Source: JAJPHF01 sp035293805
GTDB lineage: Bacteria > Chloroflexota > UBA6077 > JAJPHF01
Assembly: GCA_035293805.1 (NCBI GenBank)
Contig: DATGMD010000061.1
Coordinates: 47,168-111,167, forward strand
Direction of reading: 5' to 3'
Length of the DNA: 64,000 bases
A model generated the notes under the pieces. It worked only from the letters and a program-made list of their open reading frames with translations, had not been told where the DNA came from and did no database searches. Within the stretch, counting starts at the first letter, position 1; each line of letters opens with the position of its first letter. This document shows positions 40,982 to 48,885 of the stretch, piece by piece. The translations under genes were made by a program, and so were the position numbers.

Positions 40982-41740
40982 TCAGCCGGCTTGGGCCTCG
41001 GTACCGGCCGCGCGCGGCGCCGCTGGCTGCGCGGGCTCCGCATTCGGCCCAGGCGGCGGGCCGCTCGTCCGGTTGAACCGGTTCATCGCGGCGTCGACGC
41101 CGTCCCGCAGGATGCTCTCCAGCGCGGCGACCCCGGCGTCGAGCATGCTCTCGACGATCGGGCGCTCGTCGGGCGTGAACGGGCTCAGCACGTGGTCCAC
41201 GGTGTCCTCGCCGCTCGGCGGGCGGCCGACGCCGAGCCGCACGCGCACGAAGTCCTGCGTGCCCAGCGCCGCGATGATGTCGCGCATGCCGTTGTGGCCG
41301 CCGTGGCTGCCCTCCTTGCGGATGCGCAGCCGGCCCAGCGGCAGGTCCATCTCGTCGTAGACGACGATCAGGTCGGCGGGGCCGCGCGTGTAGCGGCGCA
41401 CGAGCGCGCGCACCGGCTCGCCCGACCGGTTCATGAACGCTTGCGGCTTGGCGAGCGCAAGCGGCGCGCCGTCGAAGCTGCCGGTTGCCACGAGCGCGTT
41501 CGCCTCCCGCTTGCCGAAGCGAAAGCCGTGGCGCTCGGCGAAGCGATCGACGACCATGAAGCCGACATTGTGGCGGTGGCGCGCGTAGCCCGGCCCCGGA
41601 TTGCCCAGACCGACGATCAGGCGCCCGGGCTGCCCAACAACGCTAGGGGCTGGCCTCTCGACCAGCCCCCGCAGGGACTCCTTGACGCGGCGAAACGCGC
41701 ACACCCGCGGCGCGACTCCAATCCATCTAAGGGACGCCAC
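40982..41740 (-). CDS. pth: Peptidyl-tRNA hydrolase
   Basis: Pth frees tRNA from dropped-off peptidyl-tRNA. From residue 40 the family core is complete: RLIVGLGNPGPGYARHRHNVGFMVVDRFAER (catalytic His and Asn), KPQAFMNRSGEPV, LIVVYDEMDLPLGRLRIRKEGSHGGHNGMRDIIAALGTQDFVRVRLGVGRP and FTPDERP. The C-terminal ~40 residues are Pro/Ala-rich. The first ~38 residues have no counterpart in the family. The GTG at 41740 lies four bases after TACAAT on the minus strand, so a leaderless message is possible; a GTG at 41704 is the alternative, and neither has a ribosome site. Confidence 0.93.
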   Translation of the reverse strand: MASLRWIGVAPRVCAFRRVKESLRGLVERPAPSVVGQPGRLIVGLGNPGPGYARHRHNVGFMVVDRFAERHGFRFGKREANALVATGSFDGAPLALAKPQAFMNRSGEPVRALVRRYTRGPADLIVVYDEMDLPLGRLRIRKEGSHGGHNGMRDIIAALGTQDFVRVRLGVGRPPSGEDTVDHVLSPFTPDERPIVESMLDAGVAALESILRDGVDAAMNRFNRTSGPPPGPNAEPAQPAAPRAAGTEAQAG

Positions 41741-41855
41741 CCGTATTGTACCAAGCTACGGGCTCCGTCCCCCGCGCGCCCGCGTCCCGCTCGCCCCTTA
41801 CGCGCTTGGCGGCTCCCCGCGGATGCCCTTACCATCCAGGTAAGGAGGCTCTAGT

Positions 41856-42107
41856 ATGCCAACGGTGACTCGCAAAGGGCAGGTGACGATCCCCAAGAAG
41901 GTGCGCGACGCGATGGGGCTCGTACCGGGCTCGCATGTCGAGTTCGTCATCGAGCCCAACCGGGTGGTCTTGCGGAAAGGCATCCCGCCTGAGGTCTTCG
42001 ACCGCTGGCGCGGATACTTGCGAGGCAAGCTCCTCGCGGACTCCCTGGACGAGGTCATGGAGATGTTGCGCGGCGAGCGACTACCGCCGGATGGTGAACC
42101 TCGGTGA
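41856..42107 (+). CDS. AbrB/VapB-type antitoxin
   Basis: The 83-residue protein begins MPTVTRKGQVTIPKKVRDAMGLVPGSHVEFVIEPNRVVLRKG, a classic AbrB/MazE swapped-hairpin DNA-binding domain with the GQVTIPKxVR signature. The C-terminal helix (FDRWRGYLRGKLLADSLDEVMEMLRGE) would bind the partner PIN toxin. AAGGAGGCTCTAGT is a strong ribosome site. The stop TGA overlaps the GTG of the vapC frame (GTGA), as in coupled VapBC operons. Antitoxins of this type repress their own promoter; the C-terminal helix would neutralise an intact toxin. Confidence 0.88.
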   Translation: MPTVTRKGQVTIPKKVRDAMGLVPGSHVEFVIEPNRVVLRKGIPPEVFDRWRGYLRGKLLADSLDEVMEMLRGERLPPDGEPR

Positions 42108-42594
42108 GGACGGCCGTAGACACGAACGTCCTGCTCGACGTGCTTAGCGCGGAATCCACGTCAAGGTCCGCATCAGAGAGCATGCTCTCGACCGCCGCGG
42201 ACGCTGGTCCACTGTTGATCTGCCCTGCTGTCTACGCGGAACTGCCGGCAACTTTACCCAGGCTAATGAGCTAGAGCGGCTATTGGCTAGTTTGGCGATC
42301 GAGCTCGATGAGTTCTCTCCTGAGGCTCTCTGGCAGGCAGGCCAGGCATGGCGTACCTATGCGCAGCGGCGCGGCCAGCAGGTCGAGTGCGCGCGGTGCG
42401 GGCGCCGCTCCGCCGTCGCCTGCCCCGCGTGCGGCGCGGCCGTGGCCTGGCGGCAGCACCTCATCACGGACTTCCTCATCGGCGCGCACGCGCCGGCGCA
42501 AGCGGACGCGCTGCTAACCAGAGATACCGGCTATTACCGCACCCACTTCCCGCAATTGCCGCTCGTCGTCCCCGGCGCCCCACCGTCGGCGTAG
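42104..42594 (+). pseudogene. Frameshifted PIN-domain toxin (VapC-like) with zinc-ribbon insert
   Basis: GTG at 42104 starts RTAVDTNVLLDVLSA, the first acidic motif of PIN nucleases, and continues to LICPAVYAELPAT before a stop at about 42272. One base out of frame, from about 42245, the protein resumes: FTQANELERLLASLAIELDEFSPEALWQAGQAWRTY, then a CxxC...CxxC zinc-ribbon segment (CARCGRRSAVACPACG), and HLITDFLIGAHAPAQADALLTRDTGYYRTHFP, which carries the remaining acidic motif. The two halves together give a complete ~160-residue PIN toxin with an inserted zinc ribbon. A single-base loss near 42245-42252 breaks it, unless it is a sequencing error. Confidence 0.82.
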
Positions 42595-42747
42595 GCCGCC
42601 CGTTCGCCTGCCCCCACCGGAGCGCGCCCGAACGCGCCCCGGTGTGCGCGGCTAGCCCGGATGCGGGTATCAATCCTGCAAGCAGCCGGCTGCTGGCTAC
42701 GGCGGGCGCGGCCGCGGGAGCGCGGCACAAACGCGGGGAGGCGGTCC

Positions 42748-44391
42748 GTGGGACTGCGCGATCAGTGGTACAAGAACGCCATCATCTATTGCCTGGACGT
42801 CGAGACGTACGCCGACTACGACGGCGATGGCGTCGGCGACTTCATGGGCCTCACGCGCCGGCTCGACTACCTGTCGGGGCTGGGCGTCACCTGCCTGTGG
42901 CTGATGCCCTGCTATCCTAGTCCCAACCGCGACGACGGCTACGACGTTTCCGACTACTGTGCCATTGATCCGCGCTACGGCTCCATGGCCGACTTCGCCG
43001 AGTTCATGGTCGAGGCGCGGGCACGTGGCATCCGCGTCATCCTCGACCTCGTGCCCAACCACACGTCCGATCAGCACCCCTGGTTCCAGGCGGCGCGGCG
43101 CCATCGGCACTCCAAGTACCGCGACTACTACGTCTGGCGCGAGGACGACCCGGGCGACACGAGCGAGGAAGTGGCCTTCCCCGGCGTGCAGAAGAGCATC
43201 TGGACCTACGACGAGGAGGCCCGGGCCTACTACCTGCACCACTTCTATGACTTCCAGCCCGATCTGAACTTCGCGAACGCCGAGGTGCGCGAGGAGTTCC
43301 GCAAGATCATAGGGCTCTGGCTCCAGTACGGCGTCGACGGCTTTCGGATTGACGCGGCGCCGTTCCTGATCACCCCCAAGGGTGTCTCCGACGCCCGCGG
43401 CCTGCCGCGCGCGCACGACTTCCTGCGCGAGATGAAAGAGTTTGCCGGCCTGCGCAGCGGCAACGCCATCCTGCTCGGCGAGACCGACGTGGGACTGAGC
43501 ACCCTCGCCGACTACTTTGGCGGCGGCAACGAGCTGCAGGCGCTGTTCAACTTCATCCTCAACCGCTACCTCCTGCTGGCGCTCGCCGAGGAGAGCGTCG
43601 ATCCGATCAAGACCGCGCTCAACGAGCTACCCCCCATCCCCGACCTGGGGCAGTGGGTGAACTTCCTGCGTCACCACGACGAGCTGAACATCGGCCGGCT
43701 GACGAAGGACCAGCGCGAGCGCATCTTCGCGGCCTTTGGCCCCGAGCCGAACATGCAGCTCTACAACCGCGGCCTGCGGCGGCGCCTGGCTCCCATGCTT
43801 GGCGGCGACCAAGCCCGGCTGCGGCTCGCCTACAGCCTGCTGTTCAGCCTCCCCGGCACGCCGCTCATCTACTATGGCGAAGAGATCGGCATGGGCGAGG
43901 ACCTCGACCTGCCCGAGCGGATGTCCGTGCGCACGCCGATGCAGTGGACGCCGTACGACAATGGCGGCTTCTCCTGCGCGCCGCCGCGCCGCTTCGTGCG
44001 CCCGATGATCGTCAAGGGCGACTACGGCTACCAGCAGGTGAACGTGGGGGTGCAGCGCGGCGACCCGGACTCGCTGCTCAACTGGCTCGCGTCCCTCATG
44101 CGAACGCGGCGCGAGTGCGGCGAGATCGGCATCGGCAACTGGAAAGCGCTGCCCATTGACCACGACGCCGTGCTTGGACTGCGCTACGACGTGCCCGACA
44201 GCTCGATCGTCGTCTACAACAATATCTCTCGTCAGCCGTGTACCGTGGACCTGCACCTCAGCGCGGACGAGGTCGCCACCGTCACGGACCTGTTCACCGA
44301 CCGTCGCTACGAGCCCATCGACCCCGCCCACCCGCGCATGCGCATGGCAGGCCTTGGCTACCGCTGGATGCGCCTGCGCGGCATCTACTGA
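42748..44391 (+). CDS. GH13 trehalose-synthase-like (maltose alpha-D-glucosyltransferase) enzyme
   Basis: The 547-residue protein is a GH13 alpha-amylase-family enzyme close to TreS: AIIYCLDVETYADYDGDGVGDFMGLTRRLDYLSGLGVTCLWLMPCYPSPNRDDGYDVSDY, the nucleophile Asp in GVDGFRIDAAPF, the acid/base Glu in LLGETDVG, the stabilising Asp in FLRHHDELN, and PGTPLIYYGEEIGMGEDLDLPERMSVRTPMQWTPYDNGGFS, typical of TreS. TreS converts maltose to trehalose by intramolecular transglucosylation. The C-terminal beta domain is present. The GTG start was chosen for GGGGAGGCGGTCC. No maltokinase domain is fused or adjacent, so an alternative alpha-glucosidase or sucrose-active role is possible. Confidence 0.88.
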   Translation: MGLRDQWYKNAIIYCLDVETYADYDGDGVGDFMGLTRRLDYLSGLGVTCLWLMPCYPSPNRDDGYDVSDYCAIDPRYGSMADFAEFMVEARARGIRVILDLVPNHTSDQHPWFQAARRHRHSKYRDYYVWREDDPGDTSEEVAFPGVQKSIWTYDEEARAYYLHHFYDFQPDLNFANAEVREEFRKIIGLWLQYGVDGFRIDAAPFLITPKGVSDARGLPRAHDFLREMKEFAGLRSGNAILLGETDVGLSTLADYFGGGNELQALFNFILNRYLLLALAEESVDPIKTALNELPPIPDLGQWVNFLRHHDELNIGRLTKDQRERIFAAFGPEPNMQLYNRGLRRRLAPMLGGDQARLRLAYSLLFSLPGTPLIYYGEEIGMGEDLDLPERMSVRTPMQWTPYDNGGFSCAPPRRFVRPMIVKGDYGYQQVNVGVQRGDPDSLLNWLASLMRTRRECGEIGIGNWKALPIDHDAVLGLRYDVPDSSIVVYNNISRQPCTVDLHLSADEVATVTDLFTDRRYEPIDPAHPRMRMAGLGYRWMRLRGIY

Positions 44392-44460
44392 GCGGGTGTG
44401 CTACACTCGGCACGATCGTCCGACGGGACAGCCGGCGGAGCGCGGCGCAAGGAGGCAGCG

Positions 44461-45150
44461 ATGGTGGCGACGACGGCCGGGGACTTCGTACAGGAGCTGA
44501 AGGCGCAGATCCGCGCCTCGGGCAAGGCGCATGCCGACTACCCGCTGGTCAAGGGCATCGCCGCGGGCACCATCCCGCTGCGCCAGCTCCAGGGCTGGAT
44601 CACCCAGGACTACTACTACCGCAAGCACGTGCCGCGCCTGGCCATGCTCCGCTACCTCAAGTGTACCGACCCCGAGATCGCCCAGCACCTGGCCGAGGTG
44701 GTGGAGGAGGAGTCGGCGGGCACGTCCACCGGCACCGCCGGCCACGTCGAGCTGTTCTACGACCTGGCCGCCGGGCTGGGCGTGAGCCGCAAGCAGCTCG
44801 AGAACGCCCGCGTGCTGCCCCCGGCGGCGGCGCACGTCTATTGGGCCGAGCTGATCATCCACACCCAGCCGTGGTTCGTGGCGATGGCCGCGCAGCTCGC
44901 CGGCGAGGGCGACGGCGCGCGCAACAACATCGTCATGCGGCAGGGCCTGCAAGAGCACTACGGCCTGGACGACAAGGCGCTCCAGTTCTACCGCACCCAC
45001 GAGGAGGCGGATACGGAGCACGGCTCGCTCACCGAGACGATCATCGAGCGCTACATCGTCACGCCCGAGCTGCAAGCCCAGGCCCGCGCCATCGTGCAGC
45101 GCAAGGTCGAGCTGCTCTGGGACATGTGGGGCAGCTACCAGTATTTCTAG
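44461..45150 (+). CDS. TenA/PqqC-like iron-containing redox enzyme family protein
   Basis: The 229-residue all-helical protein has the heme-oxygenase-like fold of the TenA/THI-4/PqqC group: HADYPLVKGIAAGTIPLRQLQGWITQDYYYRKHVPRLAMLRYLK, EIAQHLAEVVEEESAGTSTG, a central HVELFYDLAAGLGVSRKQLENARVLP, AALGEGDGARNNIVMRQGLQEHYGLDDKALQFYRTHEEADTEHGSLTETIIERY (HxxxD-type metal-site region). Members include thiaminase II, PqqC and non-heme diiron oxidases; conserved Glu and His in the last part favour a diiron oxidase, by inference. The ATG follows AAGGAGGCAGCG, an ideal ribosome site. It converges with the membrane protein gene. Confidence 0.82.
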   Translation: MVATTAGDFVQELKAQIRASGKAHADYPLVKGIAAGTIPLRQLQGWITQDYYYRKHVPRLAMLRYLKCTDPEIAQHLAEVVEEESAGTSTGTAGHVELFYDLAAGLGVSRKQLENARVLPPAAAHVYWAELIIHTQPWFVAMAAQLAGEGDGARNNIVMRQGLQEHYGLDDKALQFYRTHEEADTEHGSLTETIIERYIVTPELQAQARAIVQRKVELLWDMWGSYQYF

Positions 45151-45198
45151 CTACCTGGCGCGCGAGGCTCGCTGGAAGCTAGCAAGCAAGCGCCAGTC

Positions 45199-46290
45199 TT
45201 AACGGCCGTCGACCGTCGGCGCGCGGACGAGCACGCGGTCGGCCGACCAGGGCGCGGGCGGCGCGAACGTGAGCCGCGCCAGCTCGACCAGCACCGTATC
45301 GTAGTTCACCCGCCAGCCGGCGAACGCGCGCCAGCACGCGTCGCGGTCCGGCTGGAGCGGCACGCCGACCGCCGCGAGCTGGTCGCAGGCCGCCTCGAAT
45401 TCGGCGCGGGTGACGCTGATCGGGTCGTCGGGGCGCGGGTCGGGGTCGTAGGGGATGCGGAAGAAGCGGGCGATGCGTCGCAGCGCCAGATAGCCCGCGC
45501 GGATCGTGATCTCCGCCTGCGGCTCGCGCGGCACGGCAAGCGTCGAGCTGTAGAGCGCCGCGGCGTCCAGCACCGCGCCTGCCGCCGTCACCCAGGAGCG
45601 CTCGGGGAGCGGCGAGCGGAAGAACACCAGCGCCGGCAGCGACGTGTGGCTCTCCTCTAGCTCGGCGAACCACAGCTCCCACGTGGTCCACAGGTCGAGC
45701 AGGCGGTCGAGGTGGTCGAGGCGGTAGAACCGCGTGAACAGCTCGACGGCCGACGGCGGCGTCCCCGCGCGCACGGCGAGCAGCGTCACCGCCGTCTCGC
45801 GGCGCTGGAACGCCCCGTACATCGTGGGCAGGTAGGCGATCAGCAGGGCCACCAGGATCAGGCCGAGCATCGCCTCGCTGAAGGCCAGGGCGGCGGTGGG
45901 CGGGTCGTGGGCGGTGGCGAAGCCGAGCGTCAGCAGCGACGAGCCGCTGACCATGAACGCCTCGTCGGGTGGGCCGACGCCGAGCGCCCAGAACATCGCC
46001 GTATAGCCGACCCCCACGAGCATCAGCCAGACGACCGGCAGCGCCAGCAGCGCCAGTGGCGCGTAGAGCGCCATGACCGCGTCGCGCTCGCGGTACGAAT
46101 GGGCGCGGCGGAGCGCCACGCCGATGCAGGCGCGGACGCATCGGAACACGACGTGGGTGAGCTTCACCACGGCGTCGCGCGGCAGGACGAACGTCCGCAC
46201 TGCGCTGCCCACCGTCAGCACCACCAGGTACAGCCCGCAGGCGAAGACGAGCAGCCGCGCCAGCGCCGCTAGGACGGCGGTTGCGTCCAT
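45199..46290 (-). CDS. Ion-channel-like integral membrane protein
   Basis: Membrane helices are visible at about 10-32 (LLVFACGLYLVVLTVGSAV), 75-105 (LYAPLALLALPVVWLMLVGVGYTAMFWAL) and 135-158 (EAMLGLILVALLIAYLPTMYGAF). Between the last two lies a re-entrant segment EAFMVSGSSLLTLGFATAHDPP, which resembles the pore helix and TxGxG filter of K+-channel-type proteins in altered form (TLGFA). The C-terminal ~200 residues are soluble and cytoplasmic, with a helical domain of unknown role. I assign only a channel-like fold; ion selectivity is uncertain because the filter is not canonical. It converges with the TenA-like gene. Confidence 0.75.
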   Translation of the reverse strand: MDATAVLAALARLLVFACGLYLVVLTVGSAVRTFVLPRDAVVKLTHVVFRCVRACIGVALRRAHSYRERDAVMALYAPLALLALPVVWLMLVGVGYTAMFWALGVGPPDEAFMVSGSSLLTLGFATAHDPPTAALAFSEAMLGLILVALLIAYLPTMYGAFQRRETAVTLLAVRAGTPPSAVELFTRFYRLDHLDRLLDLWTTWELWFAELEESHTSLPALVFFRSPLPERSWVTAAGAVLDAAALYSSTLAVPREPQAEITIRAGYLALRRIARFFRIPYDPDPRPDDPISVTRAEFEAACDQLAAVGVPLQPDRDACWRAFAGWRVNYDTVLVELARLTFAPPAPWSADRVLVRAPTVDGR

Positions 46291-46386
46291 CTAGCAGCCA
46301 CGCAGCTTGTCGTTACGTCTCGTACCAGGCCGCGGCTGAATCATGCAGCTATTCCGTACGGTGATGGCTGGCGGCCTTGCGCGGAC

Positions 46387-46842
46387 TCATGGGGCCGGGG
46401 CGGGGGCGGCGTCCTGCGGGAACGTCAGGGCGGCGCTCTCGTCGCGCATCTGCTCGAACTTGGCGTAGAGGCCGTCGGGCGCCTCGGCGCCCTTCACGCG
46501 CTTGATGTCCACCAGGCGGCGGGTGATGGCGCCATACGCGCACAGTGTCCCGTCCGCCTCGCGTACGATCTGGAACGGCGTCGTGAAGCCGCGCCGTGTC
46601 AGGTCCCGCACCGCCAGGTGGATCTCGACGACCTGCTCGATGTGTACCGGCGCGCGGTACTTGCACTCCACGTTGACGATAGCCAGGCCGTAGCCATACT
46701 CGCGGTCGAGCGTGGCGAAGCCGATGCCCTTCTCGATCAGCCAGGCCGTCGTGGCGTGCTCCAGCCAGTAAAAGTGGCGGCCAAAGAAGGTGATGCGCGC
46801 GAAGTCCATCTCGTCGAAGGTCGCGCGGTGCCGGTAGATCAT
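46387..46842 (-). CDS. Acyl-CoA thioesterase (hotdog fold, 4HBT family)
   Basis: The 151-residue protein starts IYRHRATFDEMDFARITFFGRHFYWLEHATTAWLIEKGI, the 4-hydroxybenzoyl-CoA thioesterase signature (an acidic residue where the catalytic Asp lies, then the long hotdog helix). IVNVECKYRAPVHIEQVVEIHLAVRDLTRRGFTTPFQIVR supplies the remaining beta strands. Such enzymes hydrolyse aryl- or acyl-CoA. A Pro/Ala-rich tail closes the protein. ATG at 46842 follows GGAGTATGAGGAATG-type DNA. It may serve acyl-CoA turnover with the other catabolic genes, but its substrate is not shown by sequence. It is monocistronic. Confidence 0.85.
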   Translation of the reverse strand: MIYRHRATFDEMDFARITFFGRHFYWLEHATTAWLIEKGIGFATLDREYGYGLAIVNVECKYRAPVHIEQVVEIHLAVRDLTRRGFTTPFQIVREADGTLCAYGAITRRLVDIKRVKGAEAPDGLYAKFEQMRDESAALTFPQDAAPAPAP

Positions 46843-47155
46843 TCCTCATACTCCGCGCCGCAGGCTGCTCGGCAGTCCCCTCACTGTACCCGAATTCGCC
46901 CGTGTGTCGGACCACCGGCTCGACCAGCCAACCGTATATCGGGCCGCGGGGCCCGGTTCGCTCGCGCGCGGCGCGGGCGCCCTACCCGGAGATTCCTGTG
47001 ATTCCTGAGGCCGACAGCATCGTACGAGTGAGGATGGGCCTGCTGGCCTTGAGCTGGGCTGGCCTGGCGCCGGCGGGGGTAGCGCCGGCCGGGGCAGTCG
47101 ATACGACGGCGGTGGGCGGAGGCGACCAGGTGCCACCCGCCCAGCCCCGCGCGGC
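46843..47155. other. Intergenic stretch without a clear gene
   Basis: A short frame ends at 47159 with a GTG/ATG start region (around 47027), but its product (LLALSWAGLAPAGVAPAGAVD...) is Ala/Gly/Pro-rich and no ribosome site is evident, so I do not call it. The GGCGCCGGC...GCGCCGGCC hairpin near 47069-47095 would fall between the two minus-strand genes. No other structure was seen. Confidence 0.35.
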
Positions 47156-47635
47156 CTAGGCGTCGCCGGCGGAGGCGGGCTCGTCGCGCGAGCGGCGGAT
47201 CGCCTCGATCTCCATTAGCTGCGCGATCACCTCGGTCTCGCCCAGGACGCGCTGGCCCTCGACCGTCACTTCCAGGTAGCAGCGCGTCGGCTCGGCCTCG
47301 CCGGCCACCGCCGCGTGCAGCTCGAAGCGGGCGAGGCCGGCCGCGTCGAGCGCGCGCCCCGCCAGCCGCAACAGCGACTCCCAGCTCGTCAGGTCGGGCC
47401 GAGGGGCGGCCGCGCCTTGGCCGCGTAGGCGCGCCCGCGCCTCGGCGAGCGCCACCACGCTCGGCCAGCTATACAGCTGACGTCCGAACCCACCCGGCGC
47501 CTCGACCTCGATGCCCGCGGCGCCCACGCGGAGGGTTGCCCGCCCGGCCACGGCGGCGTCCAGCAACGCGCCCAGGCTGCGCAGCGCTTCCTGATAGGTG
47601 AGAGGGTACTCGGGCCTGGCGGGGGGCTGCCTCAT
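47156..47635 (-). CDS. Hypothetical protein, 159 aa
   Basis: The soluble product contains a beta-rich N half (ALLDAAVAGRATLRVGAAGIEVEAPGGFGRQLYSWPSVVALAEARARL) and a C half with LLRLAGRALDAAGLARFELHAAVAGEAEPTRCYLEVTVEGQRVLGETEVIAQLMEIEAIRRSRDE. Neither matches a family I know. No signal, membrane helix or Cys pair is present. The start is an ATG (47635) with GGAGGGAAGGAGGCGCTG before it, a good ribosome site. It is immediately downstream of the substrate-binding lipoprotein gene, 30 bases away and in the same direction, so the two are probably cotranscribed. Function unknown. Confidence 0.65.
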   Translation of the reverse strand: MRQPPARPEYPLTYQEALRSLGALLDAAVAGRATLRVGAAGIEVEAPGGFGRQLYSWPSVVALAEARARLRGQGAAAPRPDLTSWESLLRLAGRALDAAGLARFELHAAVAGEAEPTRCYLEVTVEGQRVLGETEVIAQLMEIEAIRRSRDEPASAGDA

Positions 47636-47665
47636 CAGCGCCTCCTTCCCTCCTCTCGCGCCGCC

Positions 47666-48766
47666 TCAGCTCCCGCGCTGCGCGTCCTGCAGGTAGTGCT
47701 CGTCCACGTAGCGGGCCGCGCCGCCGCTGGCGTCCTTGATCTCGCCCTGCTCGGCGAGCGTGCGGACCACCGTCTCGGCGCCGGGCATGTTGATCTCGAC
47801 GTTGCTCGGCTGCACGCGGTCGCCGTTCTGCTGGAAGTACAGGTCCCAGGTTCGCTCGGTCTCCGAGCGCGACGAGCGAAACGCCGCCATCCCTAGCTCG
47901 ACCGCCTGGTCGCGGTTCGCGGGGTCGTGGAGCCAGCGGTGGGCAGCGAGCATGGCGCGCAGGAAGCGCCGCACCTTCTCAGGATTCTGCTGGCCCCAGC
48001 TGCGCCGGATGGCGTAGGTCGTGAACTGGAAGTCCTGGTCGGTCGTGTAGCCGAGCAGCTTGTAGCCCTCGTCCTGCGCCTTGAAGTCGGCCGGCTGGGC
48101 GAGGATCGCCGCGTCCACGACGCCGTTCGCCAGCGCGGCGTAGCGGTTCGGCGTGCCGCCGAGCGGCTGCAGGTCGTAGTCATCCTCCCGCAGGCCGTTC
48201 GCCTGGAGCAGCAGCTTCAGCACGACCGTGCTGCCGCCGCGCAGGTCCGTCACGGCAAACTTCTTGCCCTTCAGGTCGGCGTAGCTATTCACGCCCTGCC
48301 GCACGGCCAGCGCATAGGGCGGCCGGTTGATGTTGCCGCCGATGGCGACCAGGTCGCCGCCCTGATCAACGGCGCGCACGACGGCGTCCATCGCCGCCTC
48401 CGAGAAGTCCACCGAGCCGCCGACCAGCGCCTGCACGGCGCGCGCGTCGGTCTCGACGACCGTCCAGTCGACCGTCACGTGCTCCTGGGCGCCCACCGGC
48501 CCGTCGCGCAGCACCACGAACGGCCAGACGAACGCCGTCATGGCCGGCAGCGCCACATTCAGCGTCAGCGGCGTCTCGTCGGCCGTGGCCGCCGGCTGGG
48601 CCGCCGCTCCCGTGGTGCCGCCCGACGGCGCCGGCGCGGCGGTCGCCGCGCCGCTCCCCGGCGGCGCGGGCGGCGCGGGCGGTGACGCGGTGGGAGCGCT
48701 CGCGCTCGGCCCGCAGGCGGCGCCAAGCAAACAGGCCCCGAAGAGGACGACGAGCAGGCGCGGCAT
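47666..48766 (-). CDS. ABC transporter substrate-binding lipoprotein (NMT1-like)
   Basis: The signal and lipobox (VVLFGACLLGAACGPS) are followed by a Pro/Ala/Ser linker (residues about 20-65) and the two-lobed domain: LTLNVALPAMTAFVWPFVVLRDGPVGAQEHVTVDWTVVETDARAVQALVGGSVDFSEAAMDAVV, then NSYADLKGKKFAVTDLRGGSTVVLKLLLQANGL, and RRFLRAMLAAHRWLHDPANRDQAVELG. It would bind a small ligand at the outer membrane face for an ABC importer. The ATG at 48766 has GGAGGTTAGG before it. It lies with a hypothetical protein gene downstream; no permease or ATPase is nearby. Divergent from the PLP decarboxylase. Confidence 0.88.
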   Translation of the reverse strand: MPRLLVVLFGACLLGAACGPSASAPTASPPAPPAPPGSGAATAAPAPSGGTTGAAAQPAATADETPLTLNVALPAMTAFVWPFVVLRDGPVGAQEHVTVDWTVVETDARAVQALVGGSVDFSEAAMDAVVRAVDQGGDLVAIGGNINRPPYALAVRQGVNSYADLKGKKFAVTDLRGGSTVVLKLLLQANGLREDDYDLQPLGGTPNRYAALANGVVDAAILAQPADFKAQDEGYKLLGYTTDQDFQFTTYAIRRSWGQQNPEKVRRFLRAMLAAHRWLHDPANRDQAVELGMAAFRSSRSETERTWDLYFQQNGDRVQPSNVEINMPGAETVVRTLAEQGEIKDASGGAARYVDEHYLQDAQRGS

Positions 48767-48885
48767 CCTAACCTCCAGCGCCCGTGGCCCGGGCGCCACT
48801 CTTGGGACTATACGAGCACGCCGTCCCGCGGGCAAGCCGCGCGGTACACTGGCAGTGTGCAAATGGTAAAGGAGCCTGCCGGGCC

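Noticed and set aside
42245..42275. Programmed -1 frameshift in the vapC-like gene
   Set aside because: The local sequence GCAACTTTACCC has no X-XXY-YYZ slippery heptamer, so simple frameshift decay or a sequencing error is preferred.
46902..47159. 85-codon plus-strand frame between the thioesterase and the 159-aa gene
   Set aside because: Ala/Gly/Pro-rich product without a ribosome site or family features.
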